Shown: in pieces, positions 34,977 through 48,327 of the stretch | Layout of the letters: every line of letters starts with the position of its first letter | Numbering within the stretch: position 1 is the first letter of the stretch | NCBI GenBank assembly: GCA_902806575.1 | Contig: CADCXD010000002.1 | Location: forward strand, 2,232,001-2,296,000 | Length of the DNA: 64,000 bases | Origin: Jackrogersella multiformis | Lineage: Eukaryota > Ascomycota > Sordariomycetes > Xylariales > Hypoxylaceae | Direction of reading: 5' to 3' | Notes under the pieces: model-generated | Seen by the model: only the letters and a program-made list of their open reading frames with translations | Told to the model about the DNA's origin: nothing | The model's database searches: none | Made by a program: the position numbers and the translations under genes

Positions 34977-37900
34977 CGGTATGCTATGTAGCTGCACGGA
35001 GTAGATCTACCTAATGGATGTGAATCCTCTTATACTTATAAGGGGAGGGGGTTGTACGATGGCTGCCCACGACGAACGAAACAAAAGGGCTCCGGTAAAT
35101 TTTATAAATTCACCACGTACCTTTCATCCACGAGTACAACGCGGATTGGCTTGAGAGAGGCGCCTCTCGACTGTGCTATTACCAACCAGCCAGCTAAGTT
35201 CTTAACTGTATGTTCCCGACCCAGAAGAAGGTTTCCGTGCATCTGCAATTCGGCACAGGGCATCCTTTCAGACCTTATGATATGACGCAGATGCGCCCCA
35301 GGAGTTGGCACCCTCGAAAAGTCGAAAAGGTTGTGGTGCTCTTGGAAGTTGAAAAGGTGTTTATTGTTCCTAAAAGCTTCCCGCCTAAGCTAATTAGGTT
35401 AGGACCCTAAAGTCGGGTCTATAGGCAGGCAATAGATCTAAACCAAGAAAAAAGACGTTAGAGTGAAGAATAGTAGATATGGTAAATGTCGTCATTTGTG
35501 ATGGTTGCACTTATTTGCAGAAATCGAGTCTTTTACCTTATAGAAACAGACATGGGTTAAACCTGTAACTATACTAGGTATCTGCTAATTACTTAGCTGC
35601 TTAAGTAGGTACCGGTAGTAAGTTTGATGATGAGTGCCTACACTACACTAGGTCAGTCCGTTTTTCACTTGGGCCTCGGGAACAGCGTTATTGCGGGTAT
35701 ATACCTATACTACCTAGGTAGATATACATACCAATGCACCTCGTGATAATGACAGTCAAGTGAGTCGTGGTAAATTCCAGGGGTTATGAATCATGTTAAA
35801 CATTCGATGCGGGTTTGTGCAATAATATTCATTTGACGGGACGGGTTGACAGGGACCTGGACGTCTGGGAAATTCTAAAGGCCGAGGAAAAAGCTGCCAA
35901 GGACCTAAAGTGACCCCCCTTTAGGCCCCTGAACAGGCTTAATATTTACCACATAAAGACATAAAAACATAAAAAATCAGACTCGCGGGATGTATCTAGC
36001 TTTAAAAAGTGAATAAAATAAAAAGGGGTATTAAAGTTTAATAGATTATTATTAAATACTTAAGTACCTACTTAAGGTAAGTAGCAATTAATGAATGTTT
36101 ATAATAAAAAGGTACCTAAGATATCTTAAGCCACAAAGCCATTACTTAGGTACCTAGGTACGTAGTAATACCTCGGTACCTTAGGTACTTAAAGAGTATA
36201 ACTTGATGTGGAATTTGTTGATTACTATTCATCGCTATCTCATTTTTAATCCCCTGTTAGTGCCAGTTTCGATTCCATATATAGAAGAATGAGTATCGGA
36301 CGACTTAGGCTATATTCTCAAACCGCATACATAATATTAATAGAAATTATCCTTAGCAGCCAGTGTTTCTGAACGTATTTTGATAATCAAATTTCTTAAC
36401 TTAACAGGCTATGCACACAGCGAATCGGACATTTCTAATATCTTACCTGCCAACTAACCTACCTAGGTAGGTACTATATAGAGCTCGAAGCGAGTCATGG
36501 CTCTAATATCAAGTAGGTAGGTACTTACTACCTTAGTAACGCTTACCCTTCCCGTTATTTATCTCTACCGAGTAACCGACATAAGCAGATGCCTCGTAGA
36601 ACCTAACATGGAAGTTTTCCTGCGCTGACAGGCGTGATTTGCATTAAGCTAAGAACCTTAGGTGCGTCCCGCTGACTTGGTAACCTGTTTAATACCTAGG
36701 CCTGCTAGGTAAGTAGTAGTTTAGGTAGCGGACCTTCGAGTCATGGAATTATGGCGGAAATAGGATCGCAAAATAGCGTCTGCTACCTTCCCTACACGTA
36801 CTAAGGTAAACTGCCGTTAGGGACGGCGACGGCGACCATTCGGGAATGCATAGCGTCTTCTTTATATTATATACCTAGGTATCTAGTATAGCACTATGGC
36901 ATTGTGTACCATGGTATTGCTTGGCCCTAGTGGCATCCGCCCCGATGGATACGTGGTGATCTTCTCCATACCGGCCATTCTCGCAGGCTGTCAAATCTCG
37001 TTGGATTAGCATGATTTTGGCAAAACCCCCGGACCCCGTTCTTGGGCGATCTGCGTCAGCCAGAGCTGCAAGACAGATCGGTGCCGAGCCGTGATGTGCC
37101 CCCCAAGCTATTGTCTTGTCTCGATTGGACCCCCCATACCTTTCTCTTCAACTGTCAACGCCGCGCTAAATCGCCACCCACCATCGGCATACAGGTACAA
37201 CATGGTGCATCGAGAGGACAATACTAAGCTTGACGAGTACCTACGCTAAGTAATAAGTATACCTATCTAGGTACCTACCCAGGTAGGCATGTTGACCTAA
37301 TACCAAGAGTAACTATGGAACCTTTTAGGGAAATCCGAGTCAGGGAAACAGAACACTCTAAAGCATCTAAACAGTATCACCATAAGCTATTTTAGTCCTT
37401 ATCAATATCCATGCTTCCCTTTTCATACCTAGGTATATCGATCTTAGTGCTGCCCATCGTATCCTTACATACGAATATTATCAGAAGTGAAGTTATGAGT
37501 TTATAGCTCGCTAAGCGTAAAAGGCAAACAGACCCTCGTCTAAAGTATTACCAAGGATAGCGAACGTAAAGATGCAGATATATTATTCGAATAGAGAAAA
37601 CGTTGCCACTATCGGTACCCTTCAATTTATATGTGTACCTAGGTACTACCTACATGTAGGTAAGGTAGGGGATAAGTGCTTTTGACCCTACTCGTTTCTC
37701 TTAATTAACTGGTCAACTTCCGTGAAATTTCACCGTCTATACGCTTAGCACGCAGGGCACGGTGGATTATGTACTATTACATATTCATCAGATCCATCAC
37801 CTCACTCCTTAGAGCGTGGGTCTGCTGCTGTACCTAGGTATGTTAGTGAACTTCTTACACACCTACCTAGGGTACCTAAGTAGTAGTTGCTTAGGCTCTT

Positions 37901-40900
37901 GGGACTTCGTTCCGGTTGGTCCCAAGAAATAAGTTAGGTACGATCTGAAGTTTGTGGTTTGCTAAGGGTTGCAGATCTATTTCCTCATCGAAAATCCCGA
38001 GAAGCTGGGGTGGTGACTGAACCATCCCGTGCGCCGCCCAAGCGCCTTGTGCTTTCTGACCACTTACGTGGTGTGCGACTTATCCAATTGCGTTGCTGGA
38101 GCACAAAAGAGAGACAACGACAGCGGAACAGCTGCAGGTCAATGAATCCGGATCCATGGCACAAACCCGGTTCCCGGGTTCCGTCACGTTGATCTCCTTA
38201 CAGGTTGCCATAATACCTTTCCCAACCCTGCCAACGTCTTTTTCCTTCTTCCTTTTTTTTTCAAAGTTGATGCATAGGTAATCATCATCCCGCTTGGGCG
38301 CATCAAGCCATCGAGGAGAACTATTCTCTAGCTCGGTGCTCGCTCATATGCCAGCCTCGGGGCTAAGCGGTTAGGTATTTTGGTATCGAGTTTCACCAGG
38401 TAATACTATCGGGCTTGCCCCCTAAGTCTCGACGAAAAGCTATTTGCCGGCTCAAACGATCGTGGATCTCTTCTTGAATTATCGAAATTGCGATTTGAAC
38501 GCCATCTGTTTCAAATTAAGGCGGCAGTGTTACTCCCAAACCCTAGACGGTTCATAGTTAAGAACACACATATCTCACGATATCATGAATGTATGTATAT
38601 ATGTACCTGAACATGTATCTTAAATTCATAAACTAAATGCTAATAGACTTTATCATGTGTGCACTTTTCTCAAGTGTTCGTGGTGGTCGGATGGGGTACA
38701 TAGGTAAATGAAAAAATATATATATATATACCTAGGTAGGTAGGTATCTGCCAAATTGACTCCGTACGGGCAGGAAAATGATACCATTTCCGATATTTTA
38801 TACCCTCGTAGGTTAAGGGTAGGCACATAAAGCCATGTAGATCAAAGGTTTGATACCTACAACCAGTCTGCCGGAGCCGTCGTGGTTGTGCCAACTGTCG
38901 GAAGTCCGACTGTGGCTGGTAGCCAGCATATCCAAGTGTAATATATAACAAAAAAGCCACCTCTTTTGTCTCGTCCCCCACGCCCACGACTCCCCACGAC
39001 TCCCCGCGTCTTGGACACTTTCTAGGTACCTACCTACATGCGTACCTAGGTCAGGTAGGAAGGTAGTTCTCGAACGCATCTTTCGTCTTTAAACGCCTCC
39101 CAAGTATGATAGTACTGTGCTCGATATATACATCCATGTGCTACATGCTGTGCGCCTATACAGGCTGAACACGAGATCCGAGTATACTCAGACTAACCAT
39201 TGCCAGCGAATTCGTTACTTTGCATTCAAGATGTGCATCTTCTTAATCCCAAAGATCATAAGGCCATTCCCCATTAGTGATCCCTGCCTCAACGGTCTGC
39301 TGCATTCAGCACACTTTCACGACCACTTGTCATACCCAAAGCCCTGGTAATAATGCCCCTATCCTTCCGTCCAAGAACCAATGGCACATATGACAGCGAT
39401 CAGATGCGTCTAATGATGCGGCGACTCAGACTAACCATATGTCTTGTGTATGCAACCACCTCGTGTCCTCATGTAGGTGTCACAAACGCCTTTTATAATA
39501 TGAGTTGCGGGTTTCTTTTTTCCTATTTGCCACATACATTACAGGAAGAGAGACATGCGTATGCTTTCCTGTTGACGAACTCTTCACTTGTTAGGTGCTA
39601 TGTAATAATAATCGATGGCCCAATCTAAACTCCCCTGTCGAAGCCCTATCCCGACATGTTTTGCTATTGCTATTGGCTAGTCCAGCCAGCCCAGAAGCCC
39701 CCGTTGGAATTGGTGAGGCTTGTCATTCGCGACAGTTCCCAAAGTAGGCAAGACTGCGGTGGTAGAGGCCGGGGTGAATCCGCATCCGTGGGCCACCACC
39801 CCTGGATACTCGGCGAGCCCTGACAATGGCTTCCCCCTTGCTTCTGGAACAACGTGCCTTATCCCGACTTTCTTTACCGAATTCCGCCCGGCCAGACACG
39901 CCCCACTGGGTACCGTACAGTTAGACGTACTGGTACCGACATGACCAAAAATCTTGATCTCGCAGTCTACATAATAGTAGTGTACCTAGTGTAGGTAGGT
40001 AGTAGGCAGGCAGGTAGGTAAGAAGTGATACCTACACTAGATGGATTTTATCATACAATACTATGTAATATACGTTTCATGGCGGTCTTCATCTTGACCG
40101 TTTCTTAGGTACTACACACCTCACATACGTAGCAGTAGACATAGTTCCCGATGAACCAGCCCTATTTTCACTATTTACCTATAGGTATTCACTACACGAA
40201 CCACACCAGAACAGACTACACGTCCCGACTTGCGGCTCTCGATTACACTTCAACGCTCGCTGGGGTTCAATCAAAGACATGCGAAGCTATTGTACCCCCA
40301 CGGGAAAATAACATACCTACCTAGGTACCTACCAACGCCATCCTCGGCTCTACTTGTAAACGCGGATTTCCATAATAATATCGCCATGTAGCATACGCTA
40401 AGGGAGGTGTGGGGACACAAGGTAATGATGGGCCGTTGGCGCGACATCGCCAATCTCGCAGACGGCCACAGACATTCTTGGAGTGACGGCCCCGAATCAG
40501 AGCTGCAGAACGCTTCCTCTGGCCGGACGAACGCGTGTCGTCCACAGATTGACTATCACTAATCTTATATCTACGGCGGTTCGACTTCGATGATAGCAGA
40601 AGCAACACTGGCCGAGATCCCATCGTTAAACAGCATCTCCCACCGCCATTCCGCGCAGCACCACCGGCTTCTTGCATGGTTCGGTGGGGTTGTTCGTGAC
40701 CCAGAGAGGCATCCGTCCGCCAACGTGTAGGGTGAGAGTGGACGAGCTGGAATCAATTTTTGCTGCAACTATTAAGTGACACGAGCACGTAAGCCGTTTG
40801 CCATTATCTGCACCAACACGACGAATTATTCATCTACTACATTAGTGTACATGCTTCCCGTACTTCCCGATTGATTAAGTTGAGATGAACTTACCTATCG

Positions 40901-43010
40901 GCGAGCTTGAACAGCTATTGAAATGCTATAAGGGGTCGTCCAGGGCCATCATAATTCTATTTTTAATTTTTTTCCATACTTATATCTTTTCAACATTGTT
41001 TCAAGAGAGCTTACATACTCGAAATAGATACCTATCATTAGTATATTACTAACCAACCCTGCGGTTCTCACTTTCATACTTTCTTTGTTGCATGTGTGGC
41101 TTTTAGCCAAGATGCCTTCCGCCGTCACTCCATATATTAGACGATCCTGCAGGTTCGTTAGTATGTTTCAAGCGTGTCGAAGTTTCTTTACTGTTGAGGT
41201 CTTAGCACGGCATAAGTCTCATCTTATTAAACCATGAGACATGTCATTTCCAGAGCTGCCAGCCTGAGATCCGGGGCTGCTTATCGGAAATATGCATACT
41301 GCATGTCTCGTGGGTTTATCACCTGGCTATAGAACTGCTGCCACTTTTGGCCTGATACATGTTGAGTGCGGCGCCTAGCTACCTACTTCGAAGTCGACTT
41401 AGTTGCCTGGTTACCAAGCTAGAAATTCCAGTATTGTGTCCATTCTTCAGATGGGTGTTGCAAAGATCCCCTTTTCGAGCAGACTTATCTTTTCTAGGCG
41501 CATCTCATCTTAAGTCCACAGTCTTTTGGTCTTTGTAAAGTCGGTTTGACTTACCTATTCAAGAGGACTCCATTCGAGGCTGGGGAATACATTTCATAAC
41601 AACAACGTCAAATGTTAACAGAAACATTATCCACGCCAGCATTAACCTCGCTCAATAATCATTATGACCCTCCCTAACTCGAGACTTATCAAATGTTCGA
41701 TAGCACCCAGTTAGATATCATCATCTGTAACCAATACAGGCTGAGCCACGTCTAATGTGGCGCATTTTAGAGGCGGACAGAACCGCGATACATCTGTCTC
41801 ATTTACCTAACCTAGATCTAGATCATTCGATGCCCCGGCACCCCTTTGTTCTTGTTGCTGTGGGTGTTAAGAATCAGTGGGACTATCCATCGTGGAGTTT
41901 TTCCCCACCAGCCAGAGACATGGTCGGATGGTTCGTGATGATTAACAATGCTAGGAAAGGGTAGGTATATTATGTCTAACCCCCCAGCCCCTTAGGGAAG
42001 CACAATAATAAATACCACTACCATGTGGATAGCACGTGTATGAGCCTGGTCCGTATCTTACAGAAGTTCAAACAGGCTCGGTGAGATCCACCCACATATT
42101 GGGGCGCATATACGCCGCAAAGCCCCTTCGGTGAATTTCACGCCGGTGTGCGCCGCAAACTCGGCTCGAACTACAGCCAAATGTCCGTAGGACGCCCCCT
42201 GAGTTGCCGGTCACCCTTCCAATTCTTCTAACTCTTCTTCGCAAGCTAAATTCCGCCCGTGGTCTTTACGGGTTAGTATCCTCTCACTTGGTAGCTGACA
42301 TTATATATATCCATAGTCCGAAACTAGTCGAAACTTCGCTGCGAGGCAATTCCACAACGGGCATTTGATGGATGTATTCAAGGCCATGTTGACATTGTGG
42401 ACTTCCCAAAAGGGCCGATACTTGTGCGGGCGACTTTCCTGGACTGGGCAGTAGTTCAGATCGCTACCATGAAGGAGAACCGAGAGCCTGGCGAGGCTCC
42501 ATAGGTTTAGACTTATAGTAGATAGCACCCTGTCGGTATTAGATCTTGCTCGAAGGACGGATGCCGGGATGCTGTCAAGGATCTGACAGACGCAAGGGTG
42601 GCAGGAGGGGGTCAGAGCTCCCATTCAGGCTCTTGGCCCGTGGAGAAGCGACGTAAGCACATGCTCGATGTGTATCGTACGAAACGACAGCAAATGACCG
42701 ATTCGAAATGGCATTGGCGATCCCTAGGCATACCTACATAGCTGCATAGTAGTACCGGCGGAATATAATGATCAACAAGGTCGGCAGACCTATACTATGT
42801 ACGTAGTATTTTCTATCTCGCCAGAGGTAGACCCGACATACTGTACGGAGTACTCCCGATAATCCCCATTGAGAGGCATAGCCGATATTTTTCGAGACAG
42901 CCTAAACCGGCTAGGGCTGCCAGGCTGGCCATCAGAGATAGTATATATTATGCTTAGGTAGGCTACGTATGTGCTTGGGTATGACGGATGCATTTTACAT
43001 GCGGCCATAT

Positions 43011-43059
43011 GGTAATGGTATGGTATAGTATAGTATAGTATGGTATAGTATAGTATATA
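43011..43059. repeat. (GTATA)n pentanucleotide repeat
   Basis: About nine imperfect TAGTA/TGGTA units, with two TGGTA variants inside. Confidence 0.9.
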
Positions 43060-46000
43060 CATAGAATTACTCTGTTTTTAGAATCACCATGTTTTATACG
43101 GAAATCATATATCAGAAAATATGTAAGGTCAATTCAAAACTTCCCAGGTTCTCCTAAACGTGGGCCCGAGCACCTGTCAACCAGAATCCCTGGGACGGGA
43201 AATGGGAATCATAGGATGGAATTCGCAAGGCACCCCCCCTGGCTGTCACATATCTGAAGACCGAATCGCATCTCAGGATCATGTTCCCTGTCAGAAGTCA
43301 TCATCTCCACCCTGTCCTGTCAACTGTCAAGCTTCCCACCTTGTCCTCGCTTATAATTAACAAGATTACTAACCGGCCCCCCCGGTCCCGCGTAAGCATC
43401 CCTGCTGCTTTTTGAGGAAATCTGCCCCCAAGGACCGACACCCCTGGATGCGACCGAGATCGTTGCAACTATACATGACATCGAGTACCTGTATGTAGGG
43501 GGTTTCGCCCGCTTGCAAGGTATCATCGAGTCCGAGGTCCCACTGACTACTGAACTTCTATTTATTTACGTCCGTTAGCCAAAACTTGATATTTCCTATT
43601 TCTCCATAGTCGAAGCTATTTCATAATACTTACCTAAGATAGTATAGCATATTAGTTCCGAATGACATACTGATGACATACCTTAAAACATGCCTTGCAT
43701 ACTATGTACCTATATGTAAGTCTAGGTAGGTAGTATATACCACCTACCTGTCAGCTGTCTACCTACCTGCCTATCTTCCTACCTTTACCTACATAAAATA
43801 GCATAGCAGGTGGTAGTAGTAGATTTGTGCATGTATTAGGATCCATTCCTGACACGTGTGGATCAGACTGTCAGAGCAAAAAGAACAACAACAACGGTCA
43901 TGTCAACCCAAAATAACCGGGTGCCTGAGCCAAACCGAAGATGAGCCATTGCTGGTTCGGGCCCTCTTGTTTTCTGCTGCTACATAACTGCTAGGTACAT
44001 ATGATATGTACCTCATAGGACGTAGTGTATGTGGGTAGTGGGTAGTGTTGGAATGGCCCACCAAATCAGTCATTCGCGGGCCGTTTTCCCCAATCCCCCT
44101 TCTCGGTAGGTTAATGCTATGTAGCGTGCGTTCCAACCTCCGAGAGCGATTCATCTCGTTTATTGGCATACACGATACGAGATTTGTATCATATGCTTGT
44201 CAACACTGTGCCTACCTAGGTACCTAGGTACATATCCCGTAGCTAAAATGAAGGAAAGGAGAATAGGGGCAAAAGTGACAAATTTCTTCTCTAACTACAT
44301 ACTATGTAATCGACCACCCAGGCCACCATACCTGCATACCTGCCTGCATACCTACTAATATAGGTAGGTAAGGGGCTAAAAGTGACAGGTGACATACCTA
44401 TCGACCGCATGCGCCGCGCGTCTTCCTGTAACGGGCGCCCTTCCTTACCCCGTTTGGAGAATCTGCCCGTAGGGCTGTCGCAGGATCACCTACCTACCTA
44501 GCTGCCTAGGAAGCTGGCTCGCCGGCCACTAGGTAGTTCGACACGAGACAAAGAGCCTCTCGACTGCCGCTCGGTGAGATTTTCGCCCGCGACCGCTTTC
44601 AGATGAAGATGAGACCGCCACCCGCGGAGTCTTAATTTATCGAGAGGCCCGGGAGTTGGCAAGTCGCGAGAGCTGGTCTCCCTCCCCTTCTTCATTGGGC
44701 CTCGAGCGATCCCGGATGCTCGTCCGGGGGGATCGCATCTCAGTGTATAGGTAGTCCATGCGCAAACCCCAGGCCGGAAGACACATGTTGCTGCCGCTGC
44801 TAGGTACCGAAGGCGCCCTCGCGCCGCTGACCTAGAAGGGCCAGGTCGAAGTAGCGCTGCCGCACGGAACCGCCGCACCGTGTCTGTGGGATCCATGATC
44901 GCCAGGCCATTCATTCTCCGGGGCTTCGAAGCACCGAAACGTGGGGATAAAGCGCTCGCCGTAGGTCGATTGACGAGGAGGTTACCCGTTTGCTTGACAT
45001 TGCCGCCCAGCAGGAGTTCGCGCGGGCCAAGAGGAATGGAACGATTCTGCGTGGCTCTCGTTGCTACCCCAGGTTGGAATCCCCGGATGGAACTGCGTGG
45101 GTAGCAATGGGCCGGCCTGGTCTAGGTATTTTGCGCGACCTGGATTGACATCGCCGTTACTAGTGACGGAGTTGCCGCTTTCTAGAATTTATACCTAGCT
45201 ACCCATGGCACCACTTCGGTACCAGGTGTTGGAGCCCAGTTCGGGACGACAGGCCAAAAACTTGGATTTCGCGCATGCGAGGGTGTGAATATGGATGTTT
45301 GTGTATTAGTGTGTAGTATGCGCGCGGCTAGCGAGTATTTGTCTTATTGATTACCAAGCTGTTGTAATTGTTGTAATCGTAGTGGATCGGAGCTAGCGAC
45401 GGAGAATGAGAGTCATCTGGGCTAGAAATCGGTATGCTCACGAACTCGCGAGAGCCAACAACCACGGCATATGCTACATGATATCTTCGGTCAAAATTGT
45501 ATCTTCTCAAAACTTATCTCATAACCTACTAATCGCCATTCATAGTACAAAGTAGATGGACAGGTAGACGTACTACGTATCGGACCACGCTTATACGTAT
45601 AGAGAAGGAGACAGGATTTGCCCAGCCATGTATGATATGCTTGTGAGACTCGAAGATGTAGACTCAACCGAGGTACTCCATCGGGAAATGCTTCCATCGG
45701 CCTTCGTGTCTCAACCCCATTGTTGGTTATTCAGACTATCTATCGCCTGCAACTTAAGATACCTTTGACCATCCATTTCCAACGGCGGAAGACTTTGAAT
45801 CGAATAAAGAGCTCCTGGATTTGGAAGTCTTGCTCCTTACAGTGTAAGTCCCTTTCATTCACGGTTCATAGACTCAGTCCCCAGAGCCGAACTATGTAGC
45901 ATCCGACTACCCCTATCCGCAGAAACTACCGCCATCAATAATCAGTCTAAATTGCATGCCTATCTTCTCAAAAACCATAAATATAAAGGGTAATTCTGCG

Positions 46001-48327
46001 GCTTTCTTGAGTTCATTACTACCAAGACTCTATACACGAACGTAGACTAGCTTTCCTGTCTTATAGAGTGTGTATGGTGATCTTCAGAGTGCTTAACGGC
46101 ACAAGCTAGTCTTAGAAGTCCACAATAGAGAAGAGGAAATAGCCACAGAGTGTGGCCTTAAGCTATTATTTCTAAGCTAAAGGAACTGTAACTAGATGGT
46201 AAATATATCAAGAATGCTTGAGTTAATAGTGATCTGTATGAAGGCCTATCGTCAATCTAGCAAAGTATATTGTGATGAAGGTTCAATTATCATTATTACC
46301 ACTCATGCCAGCTGAAGAAGGAGGCTCGTGCAATTTTTCTGTTCTTATTTGCACATAGTCATGTACCTAGGCATGTGTTCTTATTGGGAAGGCAACTACG
46401 GGCCATCCCACACAGCTGCAGAGCGTATACATCGTTTACAGGGCGTATATTTTAGTTCCGACTTGGTTGGCATGGTTATAAATCTGCCCTAATAAGATGA
46501 ATGTCCGACTGGCCAGAACTGCGCACTACAACCTCGGGGTTTCTTTTGCGATATTTCTGCAGGATGGTCGCCCTGCCACCTGGATAGTAGAGAGGAAGGC
46601 AGGGCGCCGGTCTTCCATAAGGATATCCTGCCTAGTCCAGAGCTACTTAGCCCTCCAGGATTCCCCTCCCATGGCTCATGGTCGACTTCGGTATCATCAA
46701 TCGGATCTCCGGGGTACTATGAGCACCAAAGTGAAGTCTCGATCGTGTATGACCAGCACGGGACGCGGGCCGAAGATTGATGATCTTGCGATATGTCCCC
46801 ATAGTAAGGTGATGAGGTAGTTGGAGCAATTTTCTGCATGGTAACCCGACCTTAGCCTTTCCTTGCTCACTACCCAGTCGCTAGCTATGTGTTCTAGACG
46901 TACTAGGCTCGTCTATGAACAGGAGATAAATTCATCGTTGCAGAGAATATCTCACTTCTTGTTATGATATGAAAGACTTCAGATCTAGTACTGCTTTTAC
47001 CATTGCAAGGTTGCTATCAGAACGAACGGGACAGCCCCTATTCTCCTCTGACTATCTAGCTTCCAAAGACACGATTATCTTGTGGGTTTGTATAGGTACG
47101 TAGCTACGCAGAGCTCGTATCGAGGTGTCGGTTAAGCTTAACGGAGCCCTATGTATTCCTTTAGATCCCACGTACTATATCCACCTGCGTACCTACCTAG
47201 GGTAGATAGTTATCCATAACGAAGGGCCATGCGTGAGCACGAGCAGAGATGTACCCACCACTATACGTTTATGGATGGCTGGCATACTACACACTCGGAG
47301 AATAAGAACGAGGGGAAACAGAGGAGTCTTTCTAATACGAAGGAGCGCTTTCGGGGGTTTGCTACAGCGCAGACGTCCTGTGTGACAGACAGACAGTTCA
47401 CGCCACCCCCTTTTCCCAGCTAAGACCCCTTACCTACTCAACAAACCACCATATCCCGTCTTATCTTTATTTTAGTAGTAACTTGGTATATTGAAAATAT
47501 AAAACCCTAACTCTCTAAGCACCTGGACTGGACACTTGGACTTATCGTCTGGAGAGTGTCTAAGACTAGGTAACGTTTAGAACAGGGACGGAGGCTAGTA
47601 CCAGTAAACGCGGTAGGTAACGACTTGATCCAAGAACTAAATTATATTTTTAACACCGCTAAGAAGTTACCTATACAAGTATGGCCTGCCTCGAGAAGTT
47701 CGAACGTGCAAAGAAAGACTACCTAGACATGAAATCACCAACCAAGACAAGTCGGTAAACTCTATACGAATTCAAACGCGTTGTATTCTAGTACGATCCG
47801 ACCTTCGGGTGAGGAAGCCCTACTAATATATATATATAGCCCCCATAGAACGAGCACCATCCACGTAGGGTAGCTACTAAGAGAAGCATCGCAAGGACCA
47901 CCGAAACAACGCGGAAGGAGTATTTTACTCTCAGTCCAAAATAACATTGTATGCCTACCTAGGTACCTAGGCAGGTATATAGATCCAAACAGATCGACGT
48001 AACAACACTCCCAGAAACAGTCCGTCCGCAACAAGAATTGCGTCGCTCCCTAACCCCGTTTATCCACCTGCCCAGCCAGATATGCAACACAGTATATAAT
48101 TCGCGGCAGCTAAATCGTCAAACATAATCGTGCTAGTCCTATAGTTGTCCATTCCAAATGTGTCTCTAATAGGTACCTAGGTAGTAAATGCCGCGCGAAG
48201 ATAGGATCGGGGGAATCGAGTCCTCCCGCCCGAGGTGCGAAATATAGCAATAATAGCAGTCGTGAAACTTCCAATAAATGTGATATAAAATGTCCGATGT
48301 CCACGCCTTCCGGCCATATGCTCTGCT

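Larger units (their letters stand above)
33345..48327. other. 15-kb gene desert upstream of the homeobox gene
   Basis: No supported gene in nearly 15 kb. Open stretches are short, mostly lack good starts and match no family I know; the longest are minus-strand at 34331-33921 and 44914-44498. Base composition is near the genome background, unlike the RIP block, so it is not simply dead repeat DNA. TACCTAGGTA words recur every few hundred bases. A GC-rich patch at about 44400-45150 stands out. Near the left end (33345-33600) lies the homeobox leader and core promoter; the right end is the 3' flank of the caspase gene. Confidence 0.5.

Noticed and set aside
44498..44914. 138-codon minus-strand open stretch in a GC-rich patch
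   Set aside because: Arg/Gly/Pro-rich content looks like the by-product of GC-rich DNA; no domain or splice context.
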